A stretch of 64,000 nucleotides of DNA, taken from contig CM055097.1 in assembly GCA_029204225.1 (NCBI GenBank), forward strand, positions 26,195,039 to 26,259,038, in the 5' to 3' direction. Made by a program: the position numbers and the translations under genes. The notes under the pieces were generated by a model. The model had not been told where the DNA came from. It ran no database searches and saw only the letters and a program-made list of their open reading frames with translations. This DNA is from Diphasiastrum complanatum (Eukaryota > Streptophyta > Lycopodiopsida > Lycopodiales > Lycopodiaceae). The number at the start of each line of letters is the position of its first letter. Position 1 is the first letter of the stretch. Positions 13,070-24,474 of the stretch are shown piece after piece.

Positions 13070-14325
13070 TTTTATTAATAAAAGATGGGAAACCCCATCA
13101 GAGTACAAAGGAATGCATGTTGAAAGCGTAAAGACCATAAGGAGAATTGAGATACTGTACAACTATAACAAAGTAACAATCTCGCAGAGTATCTACATAA
13201 ACCCTACTGCTTGGTGTAAGTCGCTAGTTAAGACAGCTGGAAGTTTACGTAGTGCAGGAAGCTGTGAAGCAGCCGTTCTTGCAAGTACGGCACGTCGAAG
13301 TATTGCAAGTGCCTGACTGCGTTGTAAAGTCATAGAAACTCGTTGACGATAATAAGTCGTAATGATAGATAAAGGAGAGGCACCACGTCCTTGGAGTTTC
13401 GCTGCAAAACCTGCACAAGATGATAGAAAATCATAGAATTTCTTGTGCAGGCACCCATATGTTTCCAAAGCAAAAGGAATAAAGTCTTCTCCAAGCGTGC
13501 GATGTGAATAATCTCGCTCTTTATCTAGAGCTGCATGAGAAGCAGTGGCACCCTGAGTAGTTGAAGCATGGAGAAGGAGGTCAGGCCGTGAAGGATCAAC
13601 AACAACAACATCTCCAAGCGCGCAAAAGAACAAGATCAACTCGACATCGAGACGACTGTGAATCATCTCCTGGACAACATGAAAGCCACACTCATGTGCA
13701 ATAGATGCCAATACGTCATGAATGGAATCATGAGTCGCAGTGCGCTCTCTACTAGAAGGGCAACGCATGAGATGAGTGCCAATAGGATCAACAGGGTGAC
13801 CACAGGAATATTTTGTCAAACCTGCCAGCACTGGATGAGGGAGACCCAACCTAAGTCAAAGAGCGGTGAGAAACAACTCAGAAGAAAGGCACAAGTGTGG
13901 AAAAATAGGGCACGCAACAAGCCAAGCACCAGCACCCAGGCCTGCACAAGAGAAAAGGCGAGCCCGAGTCTCATCGAAAGGTGAATCACTAAGAAGCTGA
14001 GTGAAAGCATGTGAGTGGAAGCGCTCCAAAAGATCTGAAAATGAACACGCTGATGGCTAGCCAAAGTCTCAAAGAGAGGCAAAGAAGCTCGCACAGGTGG
14101 AGGGATGAGATCCTTGGTCGCACGAAGATGTTGTTGGAAAGGAAGAATGCATGTTTCCACATGAGCTACTGAATCAAGAAGAATGGGCTTGTTGTCCTAC
14201 TGAAACCGAGAGATAAGTGCAGAGGCAACAAGGGACCAACTTCTCATAAAAGCAGCTGGAGCAATAGAAGCTATGCAAGAAAGACCAACACCTCTGGACG
14301 AAGCAGGAAGAGAGACTTGTCGCTT
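13070..14325 (-). mobile_element. LINE fragment: C-terminal part of the polyprotein
   Basis: Minus-strand reading from about 14325 begins KRQVSLPASSRGVGL, a form of the 'LP..GG.GL' motif that follows reverse transcriptase in this LINE group. It continues with AAFMRSWSLVAS. After a frame change it gives RLGLPHPVLAGL near 13850, and then a zinc-binding CGHPVDPIGTHLMRC (13810-13765). An endonuclease-like block follows with SRPDLLLH (about 13590), then FIPFALETYG and FYDFLSSCAGF, and a conserved tail LQRSQALAILRRAVL. The open C-terminal part is 218 codons (13193-13849). A TGA lies just before RLGLPHP and at least one frameshift lies upstream, so the copy is dead. The 3' side ends near a TTTTATTAATAAAA-like tail around 13070. 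The 5' two-thirds, including the reverse transcriptase core, is missing, as expected from 5' truncation. Confidence 0.8.
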
Positions 14326-14826
14326 AATGAACTGACCATTGATACAAAACAAAATCAGCAAGTTGAGTGCAGAGTATGCTACTCAATCATGACATTTAGA
14401 TATCACATCGAAAAACAAATGCTCACTTTGTTGCTGTATTATAGAAGATGGATTAAATACAAAAATGTTTGGAAGCCACTTGATCAAGATTTTGGTATAA
14501 ACCCTCAAGAGCAACTTCAGATAACTGTGAAAAGAAATGACAACATTCTTGCAATGGTTGAGGTCGAGGAAGATTGGTGTCTCAATCACATTCGATCAGA
14601 ACTAGACATGTTGCAATTCGCTCTACCTCAGTACTATCAATTTCGATTGAATGGTGTAAAGGTACGTTATGCCATATAAAAATATTCCTTTTTTTCTATT
14701 TCTAAGTGAATCAGTTTCATAAAATATATAACTAAAACAATTTTTCTTGTGCAGATAAGAGTAAGGCAGGAAGAGCATATAAAATTCAAAGACATTGGAA
14801 CATCCATCAAAATTGAAGATCCATAG
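14326..14826 (+). pseudogene. Gene U copy 1: C-terminal remnant with one intron, function unknown
   Basis: Exon 14326-14661 ends on a codon boundary at AAG/GTACGT. The intron is 14662-14754, ending TTGTGCAG. The last exon is 14755-14826 (stop TAG). Together they give about 135 residues with the features VWKPLDQDFG, MVEVEEDWCLNHIRSEL, FRLNGVK and a C-terminal FKDIGTSIKIEDP. The second copy at 39.9-40.4 kb matches these points and has an intron at nearly the same place, so this is a real gene family with a conserved splice site. The 5' part is cut where the LINE fragment begins and no ATG starts this frame, so it is a truncated remnant. I do not recognise the family. The C-terminal pattern (short acidic helix, then a NG turn, then a basic strand) could suit a small ubiquitin-like fold, but that is speculation. 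Confidence 0.5.
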
Positions 14827-14988
14827 ATTATGAACTATGGAATTTTGTATTATGTAATACAATTTTTTGTATACATCATTTTTGAAAATATATGAACCAC
14901 TTTTTCTATGAGGCTCTTTCATTTCTATGATCTCCATTTCCATGGTGCAAAACACAATGTAATTGCAACTGGATAATATGAGTTTTCT

Positions 14989-15075
14989 ATGGCAAGATTC
15001 ATTGTCTCCTGCAGGAAATGCACTATCTCCATTGGGGAGATCTTCAGTCACTTAAACTCCAGTGATCACTACAAT
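14989..15075 (+). other. Small zinc-finger-like coding remnant, copy 1
   Basis: One frame reads FIVSCRKCTISIGEIFSHL then NSSDH, with C-x2-C and H-x5-H spacing. A diverged copy lies at 15582-15665. It is too short to name. The repetition and the preserved Cys/His pattern make a coding origin plausible. Confidence 0.3.
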
Positions 15076-15906
15076 CGACGCTTGCCCTTGTTGAAGTCTC
15101 GTATATATCGGTTGTATTTTTGGTCTTCATTGCCTTCGTCTGTATTGTCCTTGTCTTGGCATATTTGGATATGTTCAAATGATGATCTGATCAAAGCTTT
15201 GCTGCAACAAATCTAAGTGAACTAATGTCGCATGTTTGGATTGGTTGTGGCAAAGGTTCAATCAGATCATCATTCTGAACTTATCCAAAAAAGACCATGG
15301 TAAAGGCAAGGTAGACCAAGGCAATGAGAAACAAACATGTTGAAAAACAGTAGAAATTGAAGATGAATGAATCATAACCTGAATTGATAAGAGGAAAGAT
15401 AACAAGTAAGAACAACTATAGAAAAACTGTAAGTATATTTCTATTAAAATTTTCTATACATGTGTCTCATCCACATCAAGTGAGATGAATATTTAAACAG
15501 AATCAACTATCTATGATCTCCTAATTCATTTCTCCAGTTGGAAGTAGCTTGGGTGGAGAACACTCGACCACTTCAACTGGATATGAATTTTCAATCACAA
15601 GCTTTATGGTCTCCTGTCTGAAGTGCATTATCTCCATTGGGGAGACCTTCGGACATTTAAACTGAAAAAAACATAAACACAGTTAAATGTAATTAATCAA
15701 AGATCAGTTAATAGGAGTTTGTATATGAAAAAAATAAAAACACAATTAAAAGTAATTAACCGAATATTATCTCTTCCAGATTTGGAAGTCCATCTTGTAA
15801 TGCAAGCCAATTAAAAAAGTGTTTGGCATTGCATACGGTATACCAACCACAGCTGACAAATTCAACCTACTGGGAGGACTGAATAATCCAAATTTGGACA
15901 TTATGA
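15076..15906. other. Gene-free interval (except the small remnant above)
   Basis: No gene recognised beyond the zinc-finger-like remnant at 15582-15665. Dispersed relics of the same sequence type appear again near 16200-16270. Confidence 0.35.
15582..15665 (+). other. Small zinc-finger-like coding remnant, copy 2
   Basis: Reads SFMVSCLKCIISIGETFGHLN then stops, parallel to copy 1 at 14989-15075. The second histidine is absent. Confidence 0.3.
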
Positions 15907-16063
15907 GATATCGGATCAACGCGCTGGATGTAAGAATAAAATCTACAACGAAAACAAGCGCGCGTCGAACCGATATCAAATTTTTTTTATTGAATATCGG
16001 ATCAGCACGCACGTTGGGAAAATAAACCAACCAATAACTACAAGGGCGCGTTGAACCAATATT
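15907..16063. repeat. Two tandem units of an inverted motif pair (53-bp offset)
   Basis: The motif GATATCGGATCAACGCGC starts at 15907 on the plus strand. Its inverted partner GCGCGTCGAACCGATATC starts at 15960. A second pair starts at 15993 and 16046. The plus-to-minus offset is 53 bp in both pairs and the unit repeats after 86 bp. The same pair with the same offset occurs at 48596/48649 and 49115/49168. Such paired sites could bind a dimeric protein. Confidence 0.75.
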
Positions 16064-16315
16064 GAAAAAATTATACCTCTCCATCAACCATTTTCAGCTT
16101 CGAGTATGCTTTTGCATTTGGTATTGGAAAGAGTTCTAGTATTTTCTATATATGGGTCCTGGCAATTTTGTGTGTGTTTGTAATAGAGTTCATCTTCAAA
16201 CAAACTGGATTACACACACCCTCATCATTGAAGTACATGGACAACACATATAAGCTCCAATGATCACTGAAATCAGAAAACAAGAAATTTATGAGAATCA
16301 ATGTGAAATCAGATC

Positions 16316-16535
16316 ACACTAGGGACCGTAGAGGACCGTAGAGGGATCGCATTAGGGAGGACCACATTAGGGATGTCATTAGAGACTGCATTAGGGACCG
16401 TAAAGGGACCGTAGAGGACCGCATTAGGGATGTCATCAGGGACCACATTAGGGACCGTCTCAGAAAATATATATTTAGAGGCTCCACCCGCCGCGGCGGG
16501 CGGACCGTAGAGGGTCGCATAGGACCAGAGAGGGA
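16316..16535 (-). repeat. GGGACC-type array, left part
   Basis: Degenerate 10-13 bp units of the type GGGACCGCATTA / GGACCGTAGAG. It includes one copy of the GC palindrome CACCCGCCGCGGCGGG near 16490. The array is interrupted at 16535 by the LTR element and resumes at 18902. The orientation is opposite to most of the array at 50-52 kb. Confidence 0.9.
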
Positions 16536-17173
16536 TGTGAAGGATTTTAGATTATTCAAGTTCCAATCCATGTCCCTAATCTTTGGCTACAATAAGGAGC
16601 AAACCAACAATCCTGCCAATGTAAAAAATCAGCATCTACATACAAAATGAGATGCAAACTCTAAGAGGTACTGATCAAACATGAACCAAAACATAAAATA
16701 TGTTTTCTGTCCGTACAATTATAGTAACCTACTATATTTCACACGTGTGAAACCAAAAATAACAAATATGAGCATTCTACACACAAGATTGCAAGATAAC
16801 ACCAAGATAGTGCACCAATGAGTAGTAGAACCCAAAGAGAACCATGTATAATGATGAAATGAGAGAGAGAAGAGAGAATATGTGTCTCTCCTCGAGTTAC
16901 ATCCTTTTATAGAGTTTCCCTATTTGGCCACCTGGCTTTCCTTCCAAAATGTAAACCCTACTATTTTTGGGTCTAGATTGAATGTACCCAAAGTTCAAAT
17001 TTGAATCTTTCTCAAACTTGACTACCAACTTTCCCACACTTTCAAAAAGGTGTTTATTGAATGTATTTTAAACTAATATAACTTGAAAAAGTTTATCTCT
17101 AAGTCTAAAATGAGTTTTGGCCTCTTATTGACAATTTACCAAAATATGACTAAACTAGTTGAAATCTCTCACA
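16536..17173 (-). repeat. 3' LTR of the small element (left copy)
   Basis: 638 bp, TGTGAAGG...TCTCTCACA in plus-strand reading. It holds the palindrome TTCACACGTGTGAA near 16738, a GA-rich tract near 16860 and TATA-like sequence near 16910. Confidence 0.85.
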
Positions 17174-18243
17174 CTCCCTCTTCAACTAGTTTTGGCATAG
17201 TTTTGACAATAGAACTTTGATCCAACTTTTGAATGATCTCCATCCTAAGTATAGATCTCCTTTCTAAGGTTCTAAAGTATCTTTCATAATTGATATAGAG
17301 AATAGTGTCCAAATTGGATGCTTCACTATTTCTTACATCAATTTTACACATCAAGATATAACTAAAACATGAAAAACCAAATAGAATGTGAATGAAATGA
17401 TTCCTCCATGTTTCAAACTTTGAACTCTTTGGAAAATTATAGCAACCAAACAATAAATGTGAGTGATGACCATTTGCTTGCTTGTCTCCTCCAACTTTGT
17501 CCTTTCTTGATATGTCTCCTTCATAAAACTCCATGAATGAGCCTCCATCTCCATCTTGCCACAAGATATCATGAGTAGGTGAGTACATTAATGATGCAAA
17601 TCCATCACCACATGACTCCATAAACCAAGTAGGTTGCACTACTTGACACAAGAAAATGACCATGAATTCACCAAAAAATGACAATCTCCAAACATTGGCA
17701 TCAAGTAACTCAAAATTTGAGAACTTGATCATGGATGAGTGATATAATGAGCCTCCAATAGCTTCATTTCCATCAGCAAAACCAACCAAGAATTCTAGTA
17801 CAACTCTAACAATAAGATATACAATGTAGCTAGTTTGTCCATATCTTGACAATTTGCACACATCCACATGAAATAGCTCAAACATGAGATAGAACAAGTA
17901 AAGTAAACTTGAACAACACTTCCTTGCTGCTCCTTTGACCCCACAAAAAATTGAATACCTCAAATTCTACATGCAATTTCTAGAAATTTGATATATCTTC
18001 TTGTAGACTCCAATGAGACCTTCCTAATGCACCCAAAATCATCTAAATCTAGTAAGCCAAGTGTGAAATCGTAATTGATCAAGTATATAACCCTATATTG
18101 AGTTTTGACCTACAAAAGATCAATTCTACACATGCAAAAATGCTGATTTTGGAGTAGAAATCAATCTAGCATGCTCTAGCATTGGTAACTCCTCCAAATC
18201 CTTGCTAAATATGGCTGATCCTTTCATAACCTGAAACACAATA

Positions 18244-18255
18244 GCTCTAATACCA
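18244..18255 (-). other. Primer-binding site of the small LTR element
   Basis: Minus-strand TGGTATTAGAGC differs by one base from the usual initiator-Met tRNA site TGGTATCAGAGC. Confidence 0.85.
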
Positions 18256-18901
18256 TGAGAAGGATTTTAGATCATTCAAGTTCCAATCCATGTCCCTAAT
18301 CTTTGGTTACAATAAGGAGCAAACCAACAATCCTGCCAATGTAGAAAAATCAGTATCTACATACAAAATGAGATGCAAACTCTAAGAGATACTGATCAAA
18401 CATGAACCAAAACATAAAATATGTTTGTTGTCCATACAATTACAGTACCCTACTATAATTCACACATGTGGAACCAAAAATAGCAAAATATGAGCATTCT
18501 ACACACAAGATTGCAAGATAACACCAAGATAGTGCACCAATGAGTAGTAGAACCCAAAGAGAACCATGTATAATGATGAAATGAGAGAGAGAGAAGAGAG
18601 AAGATGTGTCTCTCCATGAGTTACATCCTTTTATAGAGTTTTCAAACCCTATTTGGCCACTTGGCTTTCTCTCCAAAATGTAAACCCTACTATTTTTGGG
18701 TCTAGATTCAATATACCCAAAGCTTAAATTTGAATCTCTCTCAAACTTGACTACCAAATTTCCCACACTTTCACAAAGTGTTTATTGAATGTATTTTAAA
18801 CTAATATATCTTCAAAAAGTTTTTAAAATGAGTTTTGGCCTCTTATTGACAATTTACCAAAATATGACTAAACTAGACTAAACTAGTTGAAATCTCTCAC
18901 A
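18256..18901 (-). repeat. 5' LTR of the small element (right copy)
   Basis: 646 bp, matching the left LTR over its whole length. The primer site TGGTATTAGAGC on the minus strand is directly adjacent at 18244-18255. Confidence 0.85.
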
Positions 18902-19575
18902 AGGGACATCAAAGGACCACAGAGGGACCACCAGCCGTGACGGGTGGACCGTAGAGGGTCGCATAGGACCAGAGAGGGACATCAAAGGACCGTAGAGGGA
19001 GGGACCGTAGAGGGTCGCATAGGACCTTAGAGGGACCTCAGAGGACCGCAAAGGGACCGCATTAGGGACCGCGGAGGACCGTAGAGTGTCCGCATTAGGG
19101 ACTGCAGAGGACCACATAGGGATCGCAGAGGACCGCATTAGGGATGTCATTAGGGACCACAGAGGGACCGCAGAAGGACCGCAAAGGGAGCGCATTAGGG
19201 ACAGTCTCAAAAAAAAAAAATTGGAGGCTCCACCCGCCGCGGCGGGTGGACCGTAGAGGGTTGCATAGGATCGCAAAGGGACTTCAAAGGACCGCAGAGG
19301 GAACGCATTTGGGACCGCACTAGGGATTGTCTCAAAAGAGCTTTCAATTTTTTTTTTAAAATTGTGGGCACCCACTGCAGCGGGTGGCCGGTAGAGGACT
19401 GCATTAGGGACATCGTTAGGGACCGCATTAGGACCACAGAGGGACCTCAGAGAGACCACATTAGGACCGCAAAGTGTTGCATTGGATCCGCGGTGGGTGG
19501 ACACTCAAAAAAAAAATTCAATTTCTTTTTCAAATTCTGGAGGCTCCACCTGCCGCGGCAGGTGGACCTCCAGAA
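18902..19575 (-). repeat. GGGACC-type array, right part
   Basis: Continuation of the 16316-16535 array after the LTR insertion. It contains GC palindromes near 19228 (CCACCCGCCGCGGCGGGTGG), 19372 and 19549, each followed or preceded by an A/T homopolymer run. The run of GGGACCGCA-type units ends at about 19575. Confidence 0.9.
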
Positions 19576-20629
19576 ACAAATTCTCTTGAAATTCTCTTGC
19601 CCATTTTTGAAAATGGATTTTGAGAAAGTCCAAAATTAATTGAGACAATGTTAAAAATGATCTACTCTTCACATAGAATCCAATGGAATGATCAAATATT
19701 GCATATGATTCTATAAAATATTTAAAAAAATGTCTAGGAAATTTATTGTTGTTCTACTCATTCTTAGTTTAATGGTTGATGTTGTTATAGATGGTGTTTT
19801 GGAGCTTCTTGTGGGTTGGCCCTCTTTAAACCATCATGTAAGTTTGTTTAACTATGGTTTGTTCAAAATATACTACTATTAACCATAAGTTTGAAGAGTC
19901 AGGTAGTTAGGAGTCTTGCAAGCATTGTCAAATTACAACTCTAGACCTTGCCCAACGGGAGTTTCAGAATGTACAAAAATATAATTACCGAAAAACGCCA
20001 AAGTTTTTTAGATAGACAAACAACATTACATTCCTTCACAAGTGTAAAAAATTTATTGGGCCACATGTACATTGAATAGTTGAATAGTCAATACAAGTAT
20101 CTTGACAAAAGGCCCTTTTGGTGTTCAAACTACCTCTAATAATAATCTCTATAATTATAGTTCTAGTTAGACACTAACTCAAATGTAAAAATCATAGACT
20201 ACTATTAGTACCTCCTATGTCTAGCTTAAATTAGTACATTATTTGTGGATTTCAATGATTCCTCCCTTTGATTGTGATTTTTCTAAGATTTTTGGCCTTG
20301 CCTTGCAAAGGCAATACTATGTGGTGAGGTCGGTCAATGGAGTTTGGTAATAATAAGTCAATGTTAAAGGATAATCTTTGGTGGTTGTCTAAATTTTAAA
20401 GGTTGAAACTTTAATCGAGAGTCCAACTAACATGCATTATATTCGTAAGAATAGTGCATGCAAACAATGCATGATATAGCCCAAAAAGCAAAAGCAACTA
20501 CATGAGAAGCATCCTCTCCGGTTTTATTTATTCAAATTTCATTCCCATCTTATGCATTTCATTTGCTCTTTTTATACATGCTCATTGTACCCCTTTTTGT
20601 CTATTTCTATCTTTCTTGTGGCTAAATTC
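19576..20629. other. Gene-free interval
   Basis: AT-rich single-copy-looking sequence. I see no gene, repeat or RNA here. Confidence 0.4.
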
Positions 20630-20880
20630 GAGGAAAAGTAGCAGCTACTACGGAAGAGCAGGAGCAGTAGAGGTACCAATGGTCGTGGGGCCTCAATTTT
20701 GCACTCATCCCACAAAGTACGTGATGCAAAAGAAGAAATTCAGATAATTGGAGCAATTTCAGTGCCACAAACACGAATGACAATTTGTTCTTCAAGGTTG
20801 ACGAGTAGTTCTGGAACATGCGGGAGAAGCACATGATGTTGGATGCCTCAGGCAGGCCTTTGTTTTGTATGATAAGCAAG
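20630..20880 (+). pseudogene. LURP-one-related (LOR/DUF567) first-exon pseudogene
   Basis: The frame VEVPMVVGPQFCTHP followed by YVMQKKKF (20669-20745) matches the start of the plant LOR family. The next stretch reads in other frames as IQIIGAISV and then TNTNDNLFFKVDE, FWNMREKHMMLDASGRP, LFCMISK. This is the family's beta-sheet core, ending exactly at a GT splice donor (AAG/GTGAGC, 20881). Two frameshifts and one TAG after FFKVDE break it. The later exons (around HRRWQVFRG in intact members) were not found downstream. LOR proteins have a tubby-like fold, and some members are linked to pathogen response. Here only a dead exon fragment remains. Confidence 0.75.
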
Positions 20881-21954
20881 GTGAGCTCCCAAATTTTTTT
20901 TTAATTTTGTTATTTTGTCTAGCTATTGAATGCATTGCCATTACACAAGAATTGGATGAAAAGGGTAGATCCGATAAAGGTGGGCTATTTTTGTTGTGGA
21001 TATGTAGTATCTTAGCTTGCACAACACATGGGAAGCATTTCTGAGCAATTCAATTTCCAATGTTTTTTTATTCTTACTTTTTTTTTGCTCTAACATACTC
21101 ATAATCAGATTAGGTAAACAGTTTCCTTTGGTCAAACCTGAGGCAGAAACTCACCTAAAGTTGCATGCTACAATTTTTTTTCACAACATTATCTTCGCAA
21201 CACTATATCAATGCATGTTATGATTTCTAATAGCAACAACCACTGATTTTCGTAGATCTAATGATTTTGAAACAGTTTCGTGTTCAGTTGTTCAACTGCA
21301 TGCAGTGGAGTTTCACCAATAGCCATATTGGATAAAGAATTGATCAACTTTTCATAAATGGGCGTTGAAGACTACATGATTGAAATATGTAAGGAATTGA
21401 TCATCCACGTGCTTATCTTTTTATTATTTTCACGACAACTATGGTACATATTACCAAGCAAAATACTTATCCTATATAGCCTTTGTTGACCTCAAAGATC
21501 TACGACAATTTTTACTTTCATCTAATCAAGAGCAAAGGTGAGCAAGAGTTGTTTCTAGGACAACTTTGTTTGATTAATTGTTTGTCTACTACAACGGAAT
21601 AATAATTATCAAGAGAACTTATCATGTCAAATCTCTTCATGTGAACCCAATCACAACTTGGTATTTAGTAATTTTAGATCCAAATGCGTCTTCTAAAAAA
21701 CAAAACAAAAATGAAAGTTGTTGTATGTATTTTTGCTATTATTGTACTATTCTATCATGAAGGCATTGCCATAATTCAAAAAATGTGAAATTAACCCCCA
21801 AAAAAAAACATTGTCATAATCCATATTTTGCCTATAAAAGTTAAGAACAAAAATTTACCAAGCTATTTTAAAATTTCTTTTTGATATTCACAGAAAGTTA
21901 AAATACGATAATATGACATGCCAATACCTTTGTGGTATAATATCACATCGTTCT
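20881..21954. other. Gene-free interval
   Basis: Would hold the first intron of the LOR pseudogene. No further exon, RNA or repeat is recognised. Confidence 0.4.
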
Positions 21955-22115
21955 TGTTTAATCCCCAACCCTAATCTCATTTTACTATATCCATAAACCC
22001 CTTTTCTTATATGCATTACCCAAGATCCCTTTACCCAAACTTCTTATTCCAAATCCCAAGTCCTAAATACATACCCTAAACGCATCCCAAGCCCTAAATC
22101 CTTACCCTAAAAGCA
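21955..22115 (+). repeat. Degenerate telomere-like CCCTAAA cluster
   Basis: Repeated ACCCTAAT, CCCTAAAC, GCCCTAAATC and ACCCTAAAAG words occur on one strand over about 160 bp. They resemble decayed plant telomere units CCCTAAA. Confidence 0.5.
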
Positions 22116-22167
22116 AATAAAAGGTGATAGGTTAAAAAATTTAGGGCAACACGAACTAGGTGACAGG

Positions 22168-22272
22168 TGTGAGCAGGCCCGCTATCGACTGTAGCATGCA
22201 GCCTTCATGCACCGAGCCGCCCTGCGAGGGGCAATGAAGGCTGCCTACTACTGGGTAGCAAGCCTGCTAAAG
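22168..22272 (+). other. Strong multi-step hairpin (possible small RNA precursor or foldback element)
   Basis: The outer stem GCAGGC at 22173 pairs with GCCTGC at 22262, and GCTA at 22181 with TAGC at 22256. The inner stem GCAGCCTTCAT (22198-22208) pairs perfectly with ATGAAGGCTGC (22234-22244), and GTAG pairs with CTAC beside it. The loop is GC-rich with its own short stem. Total length is about 100 nt, in the size range of plant microRNA precursors. A small foldback transposon is the alternative. Confidence 0.45.
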
Positions 22273-22379
22273 CTAACATAATTAAAGTTTGGGCCTTTCA
22301 ATTGAAAGTTTCAAACTAATATGAGTTTTTATAAGCCCACACACCAATTATGGGCTTTCTCGGGCTCTCTACCTATTGG

Positions 22380-22640
22380 ACGCTTGTCCTCCACTCCCGA
22401 AACCCTAACTCCTTGTGAAATGTCAAGCCCACCTATCGTGGACCAATCAGCGTGGAGAATGGTCTTATGGTTTTCTGTCTTTCTCGTCAGTCGGTAGACC
22501 CTTCGGCGGTCACCCGAATTAGGGTCTAAGCCTTAACTGAGGACGTGGATCAATCAATTGGCATGGAGAATGTCAGTTCTCTCTCTCTCTCTCTCGAGTA
22601 ATGTTTTGCGGTGGCATGAGGATCGAGCGAGCTTTGTGAA
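22380..22640 (+). promoter_or_regulatory. Promoter-like segment with telobox, CCAAT and CT patch
   Basis: Contains AAACCCTAA near 22401, ACCAATCAG near 22442 and a pyrimidine patch (CT)8-like at 22580-22597. These features are common near plant transcription starts. It lies upstream of the DUF2358 gene, but about 3 kb away, so a direct link would need a long 5' untranslated intron. No coding exon next to it is recognised. Confidence 0.35.
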
Positions 22641-24474
22641 GGAGGAAGGCTGACTGCAAAGGTTGATCCACCATCCATTCCCGGGGCTCTTCAAACTTGC
22701 TACTTGCCGCAGGTGCGTCGCAATCAGCAATTTGTATCAATTGTGTGGGCTTTCCACTACTTTTGCTTCTTCTCTACTCTTGTGCCCAAAGGAACTGCAG
22801 TGTTTGTACAAAAATTACACAATATCATCAGGCAAGGCTAATATCTTCATCAATTGTTCGTAACTGCTAACGGTTAATACTATTTTGTCTTCTTTCCATG
22901 GGCAATGGTCCAATCAGGACATTGGTTGAATGATTATGCAAAAGTCTTTGACATTGGGACTGGGACGTTGAAATGTTTTTTTTTCTTGAAATTCTTGTAA
23001 GTTTAAGGGAGCTTTGGGTGCGCCTGTTAACTGCAAGAGGTCTTGTTGTGTACTAGATCAACCTTAATATCAAATTGCAATGGTTGAAGCCGTATGTATT
23101 ATCACAGGAGAGATTAAACTTTGTTGGGCAATCTGTGCTGATTATAACGGCATACTGAAAAATGAGCACTACCATATTGAAGAGAACAACGTAGATAGTA
23201 CCATAAAGTTGGACTATCTCCCCTCCCAAGCCATACATGAAAGTTGATCAGAAGATCGCAATAAGCATCATCAAGAGAAAAAAAAATGTCACTATTAGAG
23301 GCATCATCAAAAGCAAGAAAGTATTTTCAGTATCATTGATTTAAACATCCATGAAACTAACTCTTTCCTCTTGACAAAGCAAGACTAAACCTTTTGAAGC
23401 CTTTATTCATATTTCAACGAGGTAAATTAAAGCTGAAAAGGAAGCTTGTTGCAGGTCTCTTTGGTGTTGCCACCGGTTGCTTGCTAGATCCATCCGATCA
23501 TCAATTGTTGATTAGGCCTGGCTATTGTGACACCATCTACTTACTCATACTTAAATTCAATGAGTCGTGGATGATGCACAGTCTTTGGGAGATGAGAGGC
23601 AAAGACTTCATGCGAGTAAACATCTTCTCAGCTGAGTTCTAGACACTTGTTGCGGATATCAGACTGTCACTTACTTGCCATATGAGGTACTTACGGCTCC
23701 TACTACTACTATTGGAGATGTTATAGTTAACCCCTTGCACTAATGTTATGGGATACATATAGAGTTGTTAAAAATTGTTCAACATGAGCACTTACATGAG
23801 CTTGTTCCAGTTGAATATATATTACCCCAATCAAAGCAGCAAGGGTTTTGTGAAACCTTGGTCTTGATACCAAAGAAGATAGATCAAATCACTTGAGTGC
23901 CCACCACCTGTAACAACAAGCTGTCTTCCTTTCTCTTGGATTTGGTGTGGTTAGATCTCAAAATAATCTGAATTACCCGACCTGAAGATATGGCATTCTT
24001 CCAATGTAGGGTATGCAAGTTGTTTATTTTATGAGTCACCTCTCAACTTCATATGGAGATATCTAGTACTCACAAGCTTATGTGAACTCATATAGCTGTG
24101 GTTACATGTAGGAATTCTGATGTAGGTATGCTACAGAGCATGCACATTGATCATACATTACTTCATCGCACAATACTTGGTTTTAGTACTTGATGCCAAC
24201 CTTTTGATATTCAACAGAAAACACAATGACTGGAGTACAATTGAGCTTTCTCACAGCTAAAACACATATGTGCTGACTTACCCATACCTCCACTTAATTT
24301 TAACGTACAAAGGTAAGGGGTATTTATAGGTGTTCATCATCTCCTCTGGCCTACTTATGGTGGTGGTAGGTTCCATCGACCGAAAAGTAGGTTGAGTAGG
24401 GCCTTCGCTGACCTACTGCTATAGTATTATGTTACATTAGCTACTAGAATGACTTTTGACCATAATGTTGTACA
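22641..24474. other. Gene-free interval, possible upstream intron sequence
   Basis: Short open stretches exist (for example 23394-23642) but none has a recognisable domain or a convincing splice partner. Confidence 0.35.

Larger units (their letters stand above)
16536..18901 (-). mobile_element. Small non-autonomous LTR element, structurally complete-looking
   Basis: Two LTRs (16536-17173 and 18256-18901) have TGTGA...TCACA-type ends and differ by very roughly 5% by eye. They flank a 1.08-kb interior. On the minus strand the primer site TGGTATTAGAGC abuts the right-hand LTR and a purine tract GAAGAGGGAG abuts the left-hand LTR. A 5-bp target duplication AGGGA lies at 16531-16535 and 18902-18906. 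The interior carries one long minus-strand open frame (about 17169-17963) that starts without an ATG and shows no gag or pol motifs. It therefore cannot move on its own; the primer site and LTR style point to Copia-type helpers. It is inserted in the GGGACC array, whose sequence continues on both sides. The age is moderate by LTR divergence. Confidence 0.85.

Noticed and set aside
17169-17963. Long minus-strand frame inside the small LTR element as a host gene
   Set aside because: No ATG at its start, no recognised domain, it runs into the LTR, and it lies wholly within an element bounded by a target duplication. Kept only as part of the element.
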